Positions 6,615-15,611 of a stretch of 20,107 bases of DNA are shown one piece after another (positions within the stretch are counted from its first letter, which is position 1; every line of letters begins with the position of its first letter). The translations under genes and the position numbers were made by a program. Origin of the DNA: Thermoflexales bacterium (lineage in GTDB: Bacteria; Chloroflexota; Anaerolineae; Fen-1058); the NCBI GenBank assembly GCA_030834835.1, contig JAUQXD010000907.1, positions 1 to 20,107 of the forward strand. Reading direction: 5' to 3'. Under the pieces are notes generated by a model, which was not told the DNA's origin, did no database searches, and worked only from the letters and a program-made list of their open reading frames with translations.

Positions 6615-9247
6615 TCGTTCTCCTGCGTCTGATCAGCCGGGTGGCCGTTGCTCCGGTCTGGCGCAAAACCTAATTGCACGCCCACACCGCTGATGCCGGT
6701 GATGCGGCTCAGTTCGTTGACGGCCACGCGCAGAATGGCGTCCAGGCTGGTGGGTTGGTGGATCTTGTCGGCGGTTTCGGCAATGGCGCGATCGCGCTGG
6801 GCAGACGATTGAGCCACATCGGTCAGGCGTTGATTCTCCAGCGCCAGCGCCAGCTGTTGCGCGATCCCGTCGATGAGGGCCTGCTCGTCGTCGGTGAAAG
6901 TGCGTGCCTGCTCGTCTTCGAGCGTGATGGCGCCGATTGGCGTGCCGCGCAGCTCGATCGGGATGTGGAGTGACAACCCCGGTGTTTGACCGGTTGGCGC
7001 TGCCCGGCGGTGTTCATAGTTCAAGGTCTGATTGAGCGTCTGCGTTTGCCAGGCTTCGCCTGTCAGGCGACGATTGAGGGCGTCCAGATCGGCCAGGGCT
7101 TGCTGTTGTTCGGCTCGCAGGCGAAGGTTGTCGAGCGCAGCGGCGGCCTGGGCAGCCAATAGCTGTGCCAGGTTTTCGTCGTCGATGGTAAACGGGTTGC
7201 CGGGCTTAGAGCGGGTAATAGCCAGGACACCCAGCACGCGGTTCTGCCACATCAACGGCACGCCCAGCGCACTGTGGAAGGGGGCATCGGCAAAGGTATC
7301 GGCTTGCCCGGCCCAGGCCGGATAGTCATCCACCCGCAAGATCAGGCCAGACTCATAGACCTTGCCAACCAGTCCTTCACCGATGCGCAACTGGCGGCCA
7401 GTCAAATCGGTCGAGCCGACGTTGATGGTGTGGCGCAGTTCCAATCGTTCCTGATCGACGGCAAACCACAGGCCCACGCCATCGGCATTCAACAACGAAC
7501 TGCTCACCTCTTCGACGCGCTCGTACAACTTGATTTGATCGGGCTGGCCGGACAGCTCCAGAGCAGATTCCAGCAGGCCCGTTGTCTGTTCGGCGCGAAT
7601 GCGCTCGCGCCGGTACTGCCGGGCGTTTGCAATGGCGATGGCGATCTGGTCGGCCATCGTTTGCAGCACGGTGGCGTTGGCTTCGTCAAAGGCCGCACTT
7701 TGAACCGACTGCACATCCAGTGCGCCCAGCACCCGGTTGCCGACAATGAGGGGCAGGGCGATTTCTGAGTGCGTGTCTGGCAGCAACGGGTTGGCGAAAC
7801 GCACGGCCTCGGCGCCGACATCCAACGCAATGCGCGGGTGACGGTCCGTGATGGCCGCACTGACCATCGATTTGCCGCCGATCTCCAGTCGGTGGTTGGA
7901 TTGTTTGAGCACCCAGGCTACATCGCCGGGGCCGCTGGCTTCGCGCAGCTCTGCCCACTGGCCGGCTTCGTCGACGAGAAACACGGCCACGTAGTAAAGG
8001 CTGAAGCGCGCGGCCAACAGCCGGACGATTTCGCTCAACAATTGATCGGGATCCAGAATCGAGGCGGCCACGCGGCCCACTTCGGCGCTGGCCCGGAGTT
8101 GAGTGGTGCGCGTTTCGACCCGCGCTTCCAGCGAATCGATCAGGCCGCGCATTTGCTGTGTCATCGAATTGAAGGTATGCCCCAACGTGCCGATTTCGTC
8201 TCTACTGGTGATCGCTGCCTGGCGGTTCAAATCACCACCTTCGATGGCGCGGGCCACTTCGGTGAGCTGGCCGATCGGGCGCATGGTGCGCGTAATGACC
8301 GTGGCGCTGAGCAGTGTGCCCGCCCCCATGATGACGATCAACATCGCGATCGCGATCAACACCTGCGTCGTCAACTGCCGAACGGTTTCGGTGCGGTTGC
8401 GGATGATGTCCACGACGCCGATCACCTGATTGGAGTAGTCGCGCAGCGGCGTGCTGAAAATCACGTAGCTCTGGTTGTCAATGTCGGTTCGATAAGTCTG
8501 ATCGCTGTTTTGCAGGGCCTGTCGATAAGCGCTTTCACTTGAGAAGATCGGCTTCGCCAGGGTTGAGGCCTGCAGCACCAGATCGCTCAATGGCACCTGA
8601 GCCGTGTCGGAGAGCACACGAAACGTCGCAATTTCAGCCGGAACCCGGCTGAGCGTGATCTGCCAGTCGACGCCATATTCGCGCTTCAATTCTTCCAGCG
8701 CGGCCAGGCCCGGATCGAGGCCAAACTCCACGGTGCCGATGTGCTGCCCCTGATAAGTCACGGGCACCACGCCGCGCACGCCAATGCCGCCGCGCCCGAT
8801 TTCCAACCCGGCAATGGGTCGCTGCTGCGCATTGGCGGCCAGCACGGTGAAGCGAAAACTGGACAGATCATCGCCAGACCGATCGAGCTGGTGCAACCGC
8901 AAGAACGAGGTAGCTGGCGGCAGGTGGAACTGGGCCTGCGACACGCCGTATTGATCGGCCAAGATCTGGTAAGCGGGATAGGTCAGATCGATCAGGCGCT
9001 GGCGATCGCCGGCGGCAAATGCGGCCTGCACCTCCGGATTCTCGGCCAGCTGGGTGGCCAGTGATAACGCCAGCTGCTTTTGCGCTTCGGTGGAGTTGTT
9101 GAAGGTCTGACGCAGTAAGTCCAGGTTAGACGATTCCTGAGTCTCCAGCGAATTGGTGGCGTACGCGATGATCAGCCCGATCAAGAGCGCCAGCACCAGC
9201 ATGAACAGTGCGATGGTTGGAATGAGAATTTTTCGCGTGACCGTCAT
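6611..9247 (-). CDS. Gene D: membrane double-Cache sensor with HAMP and GAF domains
   Basis: 878 residues, starting 9 bp after the stop of C. TM1 is at about 8-30 and TM2 at about 296-318. Between them is an extracytoplasmic double-Cache-type sensor with strong hallmarks: FLRLHQLDRSGDDLSSFR (115-132), IAGLEIGRGGIGVRGVVPV (145-163) and IGTVEFGLD (170-178). This matches the periplasmic sensor type common in chemoreceptors. HAMP is at 319-371, followed by a coiled linker (LIDSLEARVETRTTQL) nearly the same as in gene B. GAF1 (385-547) has NPLLPDTHSEIALPL. GAF2 (555-712) ends with a DDENLAQLLAAQAAAALDN helix. The C-terminal module is NRRLTGEAW (725-733), a GAF C-terminal half (about 760-808) and a terminal stub (about 815-862, TSLDAILRVAVNEL). 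No cysteine and no output domain are visible. The GAF1-GAF2 pair resembles residues 1113-1440 of neighbouring gene E. Confidence 0.94.
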   Translation of the reverse strand: MTVTRKILIPTIALFMLVLALLIGLIIAYATNSLETQESSNLDLLRQTFNNSTEAQKQLALSLATQLAENPEVQAAFAAGDRQRLIDLTYPAYQILADQYGVSQAQFHLPPATSFLRLHQLDRSGDDLSSFRFTVLAANAQQRPIAGLEIGRGGIGVRGVVPVTYQGQHIGTVEFGLDPGLAALEELKREYGVDWQITLSRVPAEIATFRVLSDTAQVPLSDLVLQASTLAKPIFSSESAYRQALQNSDQTYRTDIDNQSYVIFSTPLRDYSNQVIGVVDIIRNRTETVRQLTTQVLIAIAMLIVIMGAGTLLSATVITRTMRPIGQLTEVARAIEGGDLNRQAAITSRDEIGTLGHTFNSMTQQMRGLIDSLEARVETRTTQLRASAEVGRVAASILDPDQLLSEIVRLLAARFSLYYVAVFLVDEAGQWAELREASGPGDVAWVLKQSNHRLEIGGKSMVSAAITDRHPRIALDVGAEAVRFANPLLPDTHSEIALPLIVGNRVLGALDVQSVQSAAFDEANATVLQTMADQIAIAIANARQYRRERIRAEQTTGLLESALELSGQPDQIKLYERVEEVSSSLLNADGVGLWFAVDQERLELRHTINVGSTDLTGRQLRIGEGLVGKVYESGLILRVDDYPAWAGQADTFADAPFHSALGVPLMWQNRVLGVLAITRSKPGNPFTIDDENLAQLLAAQAAAALDNLRLRAEQQQALADLDALNRRLTGEAWQTQTLNQTLNYEHRRAAPTGQTPGLSLHIPIELRGTPIGAITLEDEQARTFTDDEQALIDGIAQQLALALENQRLTDVAQSSAQRDRAIAETADKIHQPTSLDAILRVAVNELSRITGISGVGVQLGFAPDRSNGHPADQTQENE
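6620..6624 (-). promoter_or_regulatory. Ribosome binding site of gene E at a coupled double-ATG start
   Basis: AGGAG lies in the last codons of D, 5 nt before ATG 6614 and 8 nt before ATG 6611. The stop of D (TGA, 6611-6613) lies within the ATGATG, so the overlap is 4 nt (first ATG) or 1 nt (second ATG). Confidence 0.78.
7112..8095 (-). repeat. GAF-pair block in gene D (related to 2295-3278 in E)
   Basis: Residues 385-712 of D. The first GAF has the NPLLPDTHSEIALPL signature. The second ends in RSKPGNPFTIDDENLAQLL followed by AAQAAAALDN. The same order, spacing and signatures recur in gene E. Confidence 0.75.
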
Positions 9248-9252
9248 GCGTG

Positions 9253-9258
9253 CCTCCT
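9253..9258 (-). promoter_or_regulatory. Ribosome binding site of gene D overlapping the stop of gene C
   Basis: AGGAGG lies 5 nt before ATG 9247. The TAG stop of gene C (9257-9259) shares its last two bases with this site (TTAGGAGG). Ribosomes finishing C therefore end directly on the D initiation region. Confidence 0.82.
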
Positions 9259-12085
9259 AACTGCGCGCACTGGTTTCAGGTTGAAGCTGCGATTGATCGG
9301 CCGGTTCGAGTTCTGTCTGGCCCACGGTTACTTCGGTGCGGCCCACCTGTAAGGCGTGGCCCAACTCGTCACCCGCGATCTGGATGATGCTCTGCAGGTT
9401 GGACGCGGCCAGCATCTTGCGGCTGACCTCGGCAATGAATTGTTCGCGCTGTGCGCGGCGCTCGGTCTGTTCCAACAGGCGCGCATTGTCCAGAGCCAGT
9501 GCAACCTGGTCGGCCACCGCTTGCATGAAGGCAATATCGTCGTCGCTCCACTGGCGCGGCTGGCTCACTTCGCCCACCTGGAGTGCGCCCAATACTTCGC
9601 CGCGCAGCATAATCGGGGCGGCCAAACTTGCCTGATAGGGTGTTTGCGCCTGATCATCGCCGGTCTGCGTCCAGGCCACCGGCTGCCGGGTTTCCACTGC
9701 CAGTTCGACTTCCGGTAACGTCGTCGGCAGATCGACCTTGACCCCGCTCCGCGCGTATTGCTTATACCGTACCTGGCCGGGCGACTGTTGCAGCTGATTG
9801 GCCCAGGCTTGCCCGGTAAGCTGGCGGGTGAGTGATTCGAGATCGCGCAGACTGTGTTGCTGGGCCTGTACCAACTGCAAGTTTTCCAGAGCAATCGCCA
9901 CTTGACTGGCGACCTGGTCAAGCACGGGCGTGTTCGGAACCAGGTAGGCGGTCCGATCGCGGTTGGCGAAGTTAAGCGTGCCTAAAGCGCGCTCGCCAAT
10001 CAGCAAGGGCAGACTCATTGCGGCGCGGAAGCCCTGATGTTGCAGCTGCGTCAGGTCTTCCAGCGGGGAAGCACTTGAGTCGAAGTCCCAGCTAATGGCC
10101 GCCTGGCGGGAGGCCAACGCCTGACCGCTCAACGTATTCCTTGTCAATCGAACCGGACCTTCAGTAATGAGGTGCTCTGCGTCGGCGTGCAACTGATATT
10201 CGCGGAGATGGGCGCCTTCACTCTGGACCAGGCTGAGGCTCAGGTAATCGTGTGGCACAATGCCGCTGACGGCAGTCACCAGCGCTTGATAGAGTTCCTC
10301 GGTGCTCGTCGCGGAGTACAGGCTGCGGCTGAGTTGGGCGAGATTAGCCTGTAACTGTGATTGTCGCTCGATCTGTTTGAATTGCTCAGCGTTATTGAGC
10401 GCCACCGCGATCTGGTTCGCCATCGATTGGAGGATGGCCGCATAGGATTCATCGAAAGCCGCCGCCTGTGTCGATTGCACATCCAACGCGCCGAGGACCC
10501 GATTGCCGATCGTGAGGGGCAGGGCGATCTCGGACCGCGTATCCGGCAGCAGCGGATTGGCAAAACGAACGGCCTTCGCGCCGGTATCCAGGGCGATGTG
10601 CGCCCGGCGCTGAGTGATGGCTGCGCCGACCATGGATTGGTCGTTGACGTCCAGAAAGTGGCCGCGTTCTTTCAGCGCCTGGCCCGCCTGGCCGCTGGCT
10701 TCGCGCAGCACAGCCGATTGGCCGGCGCTGTCCACCATGAACACGGCGACATAGTAGAAGCCAAATCGTCGGGCGATCAGGTCGACGACTTCGCGCAACA
10801 GTTGATCTTGATCAAGGATGGCTGCGGCGGCGCGGCCCACTTCCGAACTGGCGCGCAGCTGCTCCGTGCTGGTAGTCAGCGATTGTTGTGTTGATTGCAG
10901 TCGCCCGGCCATCTCGTTGAAGGCGGCGCTCACTTTGGCCGCTTCGGACACGCCTGACACATTGACCCGCGCCGTCAAATCGCCCGCTGCCAGTTGCTGA
11001 GTAGCCCTGGTGAGTTCGTTCAGCGGGCGGCTGATGCTGCGCATCAGCGCGGTGCTAATGACAGAGGCAATCAGCAGCGTGACCGTGGCGAAGATAATGC
11101 TCCAGATTTGTTGCAGTAACAACTGGTTGATACGGTTCTGAATCACGGCCTCCAACGCGGGCGAGGCCGCATCGTACAGCCGATAACTCTGACTTAGCGC
11201 CTGCTGGCCCGCTGCGACAAATTCAGCCGATGTCATCGACACGGCCGCTGAGTTAACGACGCGCTCTTCCAGCGCAGTCAGGAATTGCTCCGAAGCGTCA
11301 ATATTCGCCTGGGCCGGCGTTGTTATCAGCGGCTTCAGGTTTTGGGCGGGGTTGTTGTCCAGCGCCACCTGGAGGCTGGTTTTCATGGCCGCCAGATTCG
11401 ATTTTATTTGGCCGCTGCGAATCAAGAGCTGCGCTTTTTCGTCGGGGGTTATCGTTTGCCGCTCGACAACACCGCGGCCGAGCATCAGCGTCTGCGCAAG
11501 CAAGTCTTGCGCCTCCGGCAGTCGCAGCAGGACCACATCCATCATGTAGTAACTGTCCAGGTCCGGATCGAGGATCAAGTATGACGCATCGCCGACCAGC
11601 GCGATGAGCGTGCGGACATCGGTCACGATCTGGGCGTGCAGCTGGAGATTGGTATCGAAGTTCAGGTTCTGCCAGTTTTGTTTCAGCTCTAGCCACTGCC
11701 GCTGCAAGGCTCGCACGGACCCGGTCGATTTGAACGCGCCGCCGTACTTTTGGTCGACCTGATCGAGATCGACAAAGTCCTGGTCGATTTTTGCCTGCAG
11801 CTGAGCCAGCCGTTCGGCCCGGGCAGTTGTGCCGACAATGAGCTGGTCGTGCACCAGCTGTTGATGCTGTTGAACGTCGTCCATCAACTGGCGGGTGGCG
11901 CGCAGGTATTGCGTGCCGAACTTTTCCTGATAGCCATAGCGGTCGATGCGTATGCTCGAGTCGCTGGCCAACAGACCGACGGCGACGACCGCCGGCAGCG
12001 CGAACAGCAAGCCGACCAACAGGTATTTCTGGGAATATCGCAGCCCGTCAAACCACTTTGCGATTGAGGTGAGTCTGGCCCTCAT
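9257..12085 (-). CDS. Gene C: membrane sensor with helical extracytoplasmic domain, HAMP and GAF domains
   Basis: 942 residues, starting 34 bp after gene B with a GGAGGG site 5 nt upstream. TM1 is at about 20-41 and TM2 at about 325-348. They flank a roughly 280-residue, mostly helical extracytoplasmic region containing LILDPDLDSYYMMD (about 170-183). This motif recurs in ligand-binding regions of chemoreceptors and sensor kinases, though its ligand is not established here. HAMP (349-402: RPLNELTRATQQLAAGDL) leads into GAF1 (411-568, NPLLPDTRSEIALPL) and GAF2 (578-742). The C-terminal module follows: TRQLTGQAW (753-761), a GAF C-terminal half (about 815-872) and a terminal GAF-like stub (about 873-922, SNLQSIIQIAGDEL). 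There is no kinase, MCP signalling hairpin or GGDEF. No cysteine is seen. The topology resembles a chemoreceptor whose signalling tip has been replaced by GAF domains. The TAG stop lies inside the ribosome binding site of D. Confidence 0.93.
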   Translation of the reverse strand: MRARLTSIAKWFDGLRYSQKYLLVGLLFALPAVVAVGLLASDSSIRIDRYGYQEKFGTQYLRATRQLMDDVQQHQQLVHDQLIVGTTARAERLAQLQAKIDQDFVDLDQVDQKYGGAFKSTGSVRALQRQWLELKQNWQNLNFDTNLQLHAQIVTDVRTLIALVGDASYLILDPDLDSYYMMDVVLLRLPEAQDLLAQTLMLGRGVVERQTITPDEKAQLLIRSGQIKSNLAAMKTSLQVALDNNPAQNLKPLITTPAQANIDASEQFLTALEERVVNSAAVSMTSAEFVAAGQQALSQSYRLYDAASPALEAVIQNRINQLLLQQIWSIIFATVTLLIASVISTALMRSISRPLNELTRATQQLAAGDLTARVNVSGVSEAAKVSAAFNEMAGRLQSTQQSLTTSTEQLRASSEVGRAAAAILDQDQLLREVVDLIARRFGFYYVAVFMVDSAGQSAVLREASGQAGQALKERGHFLDVNDQSMVGAAITQRRAHIALDTGAKAVRFANPLLPDTRSEIALPLTIGNRVLGALDVQSTQAAAFDESYAAILQSMANQIAVALNNAEQFKQIERQSQLQANLAQLSRSLYSATSTEELYQALVTAVSGIVPHDYLSLSLVQSEGAHLREYQLHADAEHLITEGPVRLTRNTLSGQALASRQAAISWDFDSSASPLEDLTQLQHQGFRAAMSLPLLIGERALGTLNFANRDRTAYLVPNTPVLDQVASQVAIALENLQLVQAQQHSLRDLESLTRQLTGQAWANQLQQSPGQVRYKQYARSGVKVDLPTTLPEVELAVETRQPVAWTQTGDDQAQTPYQASLAAPIMLRGEVLGALQVGEVSQPRQWSDDDIAFMQAVADQVALALDNARLLEQTERRAQREQFIAEVSRKMLAASNLQSIIQIAGDELGHALQVGRTEVTVGQTELEPADQSQLQPETSARS

Positions 12086-12090
12086 CTAAG

Positions 12091-12096
12091 CCCTCC
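12091..12096 (-). promoter_or_regulatory. Ribosome binding site of gene C
   Basis: GGAGGG sits 5 nt before ATG 12085 inside the 34-bp B/C gap (12086-12119). The rest of the gap shows no convincing hairpin terminator or -10/-35 promoter, so C is read from the same transcript as B. Confidence 0.78.
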
Positions 12097-12119
12097 ACTC
12101 GACCATCTGCCACTGGCAT

Positions 12120-15100
12120 TCATTGCCCACCCCGCTTCGGATCGATAACTTCATCGCGCGGCGCTTGTCCGCCATTGTGGCGGCGACTGGCGCCAGCCGC
12201 TTTACCCAACTGCGCGTGCGCGTGTGATGTGTCCAGGGCCTGGCTTAGCTCTTCGGTCGCCGCCTGCAGAATCGAGTCGATATCGGTTGTCTGCTGAAGA
12301 TGCTGAGCGATTCGGCTCAGGCGCGCTTCACGTTGTGCACGCCGCTCGGTCTGCTCCAGCAGGCGCGCATTGTCGATGGCGACGGCAATTTCACTCGCCA
12401 CAGCCTCGAGCAACGATCGATCGCTGGCGCTCCACGCGCGATCGGGATCGGCATCCTGTAACTTCAATGCGCCGATCGGTTCGCCGCGCACCACGATCGG
12501 GGTGTTGAGCGTGGCGGATGTCGCTGCGCTCTGGTCGCCGGGCGCGACATCTCGAATCGTCAGTGCGCCGCCCAGCGGCGCGGTGTACGCTTGCCAGGCT
12601 TCACCTGTCAGGCGTCGATTGATCAGGTCCAGCTGCTTTAACGCCGCCTGTGTTTCGGCCAGCGAGCGCTGATTCTGAATGACAACGGCTGCCTGACCGC
12701 TGAGGGTCACCAGCGTTTGAATGTAATCGGCGCTGAACGTGCGCGCCTGCCGATAGCCCACGATCAAGATGCCCAGCGGGTTCTGACCGGCGACCAGGGC
12801 CAACGCCACGATGGCTTCCGCGCCAAAACGGTGCATGAGTGTGCGCAGCGCGGGCGGCACCTCGTCGGCACTGGCGTCTGGCACGACCAGCGGCTGTGCG
12901 GGCGTGACCGTACTGACGACGGGCAGCTGTTGCGCCGTGAGGCGTGTGCCGGGCCGGATGAGCTGGGTCATGGCGGAAAAATCGGCGTGCACCCAGGTAG
13001 CCACGAATTCGAAGTAGGCCGGTTGACCCATCTCGTCGCGCGGACCGAACAACGTAATGCTCGCGCGGCTGGCGTCGGGCGTAATGTGACTGATGAGCGT
13101 GCGCAACAGGCTATCGGTATCGGTGGCCGTGCTCATTTCCTGGCTGGCGGCAAACAGGCTGCGGGTATTCGTCAGGGTCGATTCGGTTTGCCGGAACAAT
13201 TCGGCGTTGCTCAGGGCAATGGCAATCTGGTCGGCCATGGCTTGCAACACAGCCGCACTGGTGTCGTCGAAGGCGGCGGTCTGCGCCGATTGCACGTCCA
13301 GCGCGCCCAGTACGCGATTGCCCACCATCAGGGGCAGGGCGATCTCCGATCGGCTGTCGGGCAAGAGCGGGTTGGCGAAGCGCACGGCCTCCGAGCCGGT
13401 GTCCAGCGCGATGCGCGCCTGGCGCGCCGCAATCGCGTCACCCACCATCGATTGGCCGCCCGCTTCCAGCCGGTGCTGCCGTTCTTTGAGCACGCGCCCG
13501 GCTTCACCCGTGGCGGCGCGCAGTTCAGCCCACTGCTGTGACGCGTCGAGCGTGAAGACCGCGGCATAGTAGAAGCCAAACCGCTCGGTGATGAGCGTGA
13601 CGATGGTGCGCAACAGCTCTTCCGTGTCAAGGATCGAGGCGGCGGCGCGGCCCACTTCGGCGCTGGCCTGCAGTTGGGCGGTGCGCATTTCAACCCGAGT
13701 TTCCAGCGAATCGATCGAGTCACGCAGCTGCGCCGTGAGCGAGTCGAGTGTATTGCCCAGCTGGTTGAATTCGTCACGCGTCTCAAGTTGGGCACGGGCC
13801 ATGAGATCGCCGGCGAGCTGGCGGCCGGCTACCGCCGCCAGATGGCGCAGCGGCCTCAGCACGGTGAGGTCAGTAGAGACCCACAACACCGCAAAGGCCA
13901 GCAATGCCAGGCCGGTGGCGATGGCCAGCGCCGTGACCTGGTTCTGTCGCAGCGTGCTCAGCGCCGCAGTTCGTGGAATGCTAATCTCGATCGCGCCGAC
14001 GGTCCGATCGGGGTAAGCCTGAATGGGCGCGACGAGGGTCAGCCACTGTTCTGCGTCGTTACCCACTACCTGGTATTCAGTCCGATTGGTCGACATGGCG
14101 CGTTCGTAGGCAGCCGGCAATGTGTTGGGAATGGCCTGTGACGTGCTGGCATAGAAGAAGATCTGATTCGTCGGAGCGGCGGGCGCATCGGCGGCGGGCG
14201 CCAGGCCAGCGGGTGCTGCGCCGTCATACGACACCCACAGGCGATACTCGCTGCCGGTGCGGCTCTTTAAGTCGTTGAGGAAGGGCTGATCGTAATCAAG
14301 GCCCACTTCCAGCAGACCCAGAAACTCACCCTGATCAAACAGCGGCGACACGCTGCGGATGCCTAATCGGTTGGGGCCAATTTCTAAACCAGCGGTCGTC
14401 TGGCGAGCGGACAGCGCCTCGGCTGCCGTGCGGCGGTAAGTGATATCGTCGCCATATTGCTCGGGTTTGTGGATGCGCACGAAGACGCTGCCATCGGGTT
14501 CTTCCAGATACAGATGGACGATGCCGTACTCAGCCTTGAGTGTGTTGAAGACCGGCGTCAACAGTTGCACCAGACCTTCACGGTCGCGCGCCTTGAACAG
14601 CGCCTTGATATCGGCCCGGTCAGCCAGACTGGTAGAGAGACTGGCCGCCGATCGTTCGTGATCGGCTACGGTGGCGCGGTAGCTGTTGTACAGGCGTGTC
14701 AGGCGTTCTTGCTCGGCGGCCAGGTTTTGCTGTTGTGCGCCGTCGACGTTCAACCAGGTTTCCAACCCGATAATGATCACGAGTGTCACGGCTACCAGGA
14801 TCAGCAATTTGGCGCCGACGCTTACGGTATGTTTCGCCAGCGGCAGGGCGGGCTGGTCTTCATCGGCCGGCAGGCTGGACCAGCCCAGTCGTCGGGACAG
14901 ACTACGCGTTGACATCAGGCCGGTCTGAAAGACCGCCAGAGTTAAGCCGGCCGTCAACATCAATTGCAGCATGACTGCCGAAGCCAGTGGGCCGATGACG
15001 CTGCGCCCGACTGTCTGGCTGAGCGAACTCATGATCTGGATGGCAATCAGGAACACCAGGGCTTCACTAAGCGGCCGCCGGTGTGATCGAGTCCGCACGT

Positions 15101-15611
15101 AGATCAAGAAGGCCAGCGTGATGAACTGGCTCACCGGCAGATGCGTGACGCGAAAAACGGCGCTGAGCGGGGTGTTCGTAAACAGCGCCAGATCGACCAG
15201 GCCCGGACTGTAGCTGCGCGGATCAAGGCCGGAATAGACAAACCGGGTCTGGAAGATTGCGTCGCTGAGTACCAGCACCACGGGCACGGCGATGACCAGC
15301 GCCAACGTTAGCGCCAGCGGTCTGCGGCGAAGCCAATCTGGCCGGAAGATGCGGATGTAGAACAACAAGAGGCCGGTGGGAACTTGAAAAACAACGACGG
15401 TGGCGAGCATGGCCCAGGGAGCGGCCTGTTCAAGCATAGTTGAGTTGGCCATGCCCGCGATGCCCAGGCCATACAGGCCAAAGCCGGTCAGGAAGATCGA
15501 CAGCGTGATGTTGGATGCCATGCGCCGATCCAGCCACAGCACAACCAGGGCTAACACCAGTCCGGTGACGCCCAGCGCCAGCGTCAGACTTTGAAGTGAA
15601 TTGAGACTCAT
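12120..15611 (-). CDS. Gene B: polytopic membrane sensor with Cache-like domain, HAMP and GAF domains
   Basis: 1163 residues. The start at 15611 has AAGGAG 6 nt upstream and overlaps the stop of A. Residues 7-231 hold about seven hydrophobic helices, laid out like the 7TM input regions of some histidine kinases (no family is claimed). TM8 is at about 266-288. An extracytoplasmic region at about 290-555 carries double-Cache hallmarks: FVRIHKPEQYGDD, then TTAGLEIGPNRLGIRSVSPL, then a GLLEVGLD segment. TM9 is at about 559-581, followed by HAMP (585-640) and a coiled linker (SIDSLETRVEMRTAQL). GAF1 (650-808) has the NPLLPDSRSEIALPL signature and GAF2 spans 815-988. The C-terminal module follows: NRRLTGEAW at about 999-1007, a GAF C-terminal half at 1035-1093, and a GAF-like stub at 1096-1136. 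No output domain follows. I saw no cysteine in the whole protein. The likely role is transmembrane sensing relayed through HAMP to cytosolic GAFs; the ligand is unknown. Confidence 0.93.
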   Translation of the reverse strand: MSLNSLQSLTLALGVTGLVLALVVLWLDRRMASNITLSIFLTGFGLYGLGIAGMANSTMLEQAAPWAMLATVVVFQVPTGLLLFYIRIFRPDWLRRRPLALTLALVIAVPVVLVLSDAIFQTRFVYSGLDPRSYSPGLVDLALFTNTPLSAVFRVTHLPVSQFITLAFLIYVRTRSHRRPLSEALVFLIAIQIMSSLSQTVGRSVIGPLASAVMLQLMLTAGLTLAVFQTGLMSTRSLSRRLGWSSLPADEDQPALPLAKHTVSVGAKLLILVAVTLVIIIGLETWLNVDGAQQQNLAAEQERLTRLYNSYRATVADHERSAASLSTSLADRADIKALFKARDREGLVQLLTPVFNTLKAEYGIVHLYLEEPDGSVFVRIHKPEQYGDDITYRRTAAEALSARQTTAGLEIGPNRLGIRSVSPLFDQGEFLGLLEVGLDYDQPFLNDLKSRTGSEYRLWVSYDGAAPAGLAPAADAPAAPTNQIFFYASTSQAIPNTLPAAYERAMSTNRTEYQVVGNDAEQWLTLVAPIQAYPDRTVGAIEISIPRTAALSTLRQNQVTALAIATGLALLAFAVLWVSTDLTVLRPLRHLAAVAGRQLAGDLMARAQLETRDEFNQLGNTLDSLTAQLRDSIDSLETRVEMRTAQLQASAEVGRAAASILDTEELLRTIVTLITERFGFYYAAVFTLDASQQWAELRAATGEAGRVLKERQHRLEAGGQSMVGDAIAARQARIALDTGSEAVRFANPLLPDSRSEIALPLMVGNRVLGALDVQSAQTAAFDDTSAAVLQAMADQIAIALSNAELFRQTESTLTNTRSLFAASQEMSTATDTDSLLRTLISHITPDASRASITLFGPRDEMGQPAYFEFVATWVHADFSAMTQLIRPGTRLTAQQLPVVSTVTPAQPLVVPDASADEVPPALRTLMHRFGAEAIVALALVAGQNPLGILIVGYRQARTFSADYIQTLVTLSGQAAVVIQNQRSLAETQAALKQLDLINRRLTGEAWQAYTAPLGGALTIRDVAPGDQSAATSATLNTPIVVRGEPIGALKLQDADPDRAWSASDRSLLEAVASEIAVAIDNARLLEQTERRAQREARLSRIAQHLQQTTDIDSILQAATEELSQALDTSHAHAQLGKAAGASRRHNGGQAPRDEVIDPKRGGQ

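Noticed and set aside
6611..12085. C and D as methyl-accepting chemotaxis receptors
   Set aside because: The sensor and HAMP parts fit, but the conserved cytoplasmic signalling hairpin is absent and GAF domains take its place.
12086..12119. Promoter or terminator in the B/C gap
   Set aside because: The gap contains a ribosome binding site but no stable GC hairpin with a T tract and no clear -10/-35 pair.
12717..13541. Long plus-strand open frame (274 codons) opposite gene B
   Set aside because: It is antisense to GAF domains of B. Similar frames occur opposite other GAF/PAS-coding regions (4848-5627, 7769-8542, 16367-17140), as expected when GC-rich codon use repeats. Its translation has no recognisable domain, and I saw no ribosome binding site argument for it.
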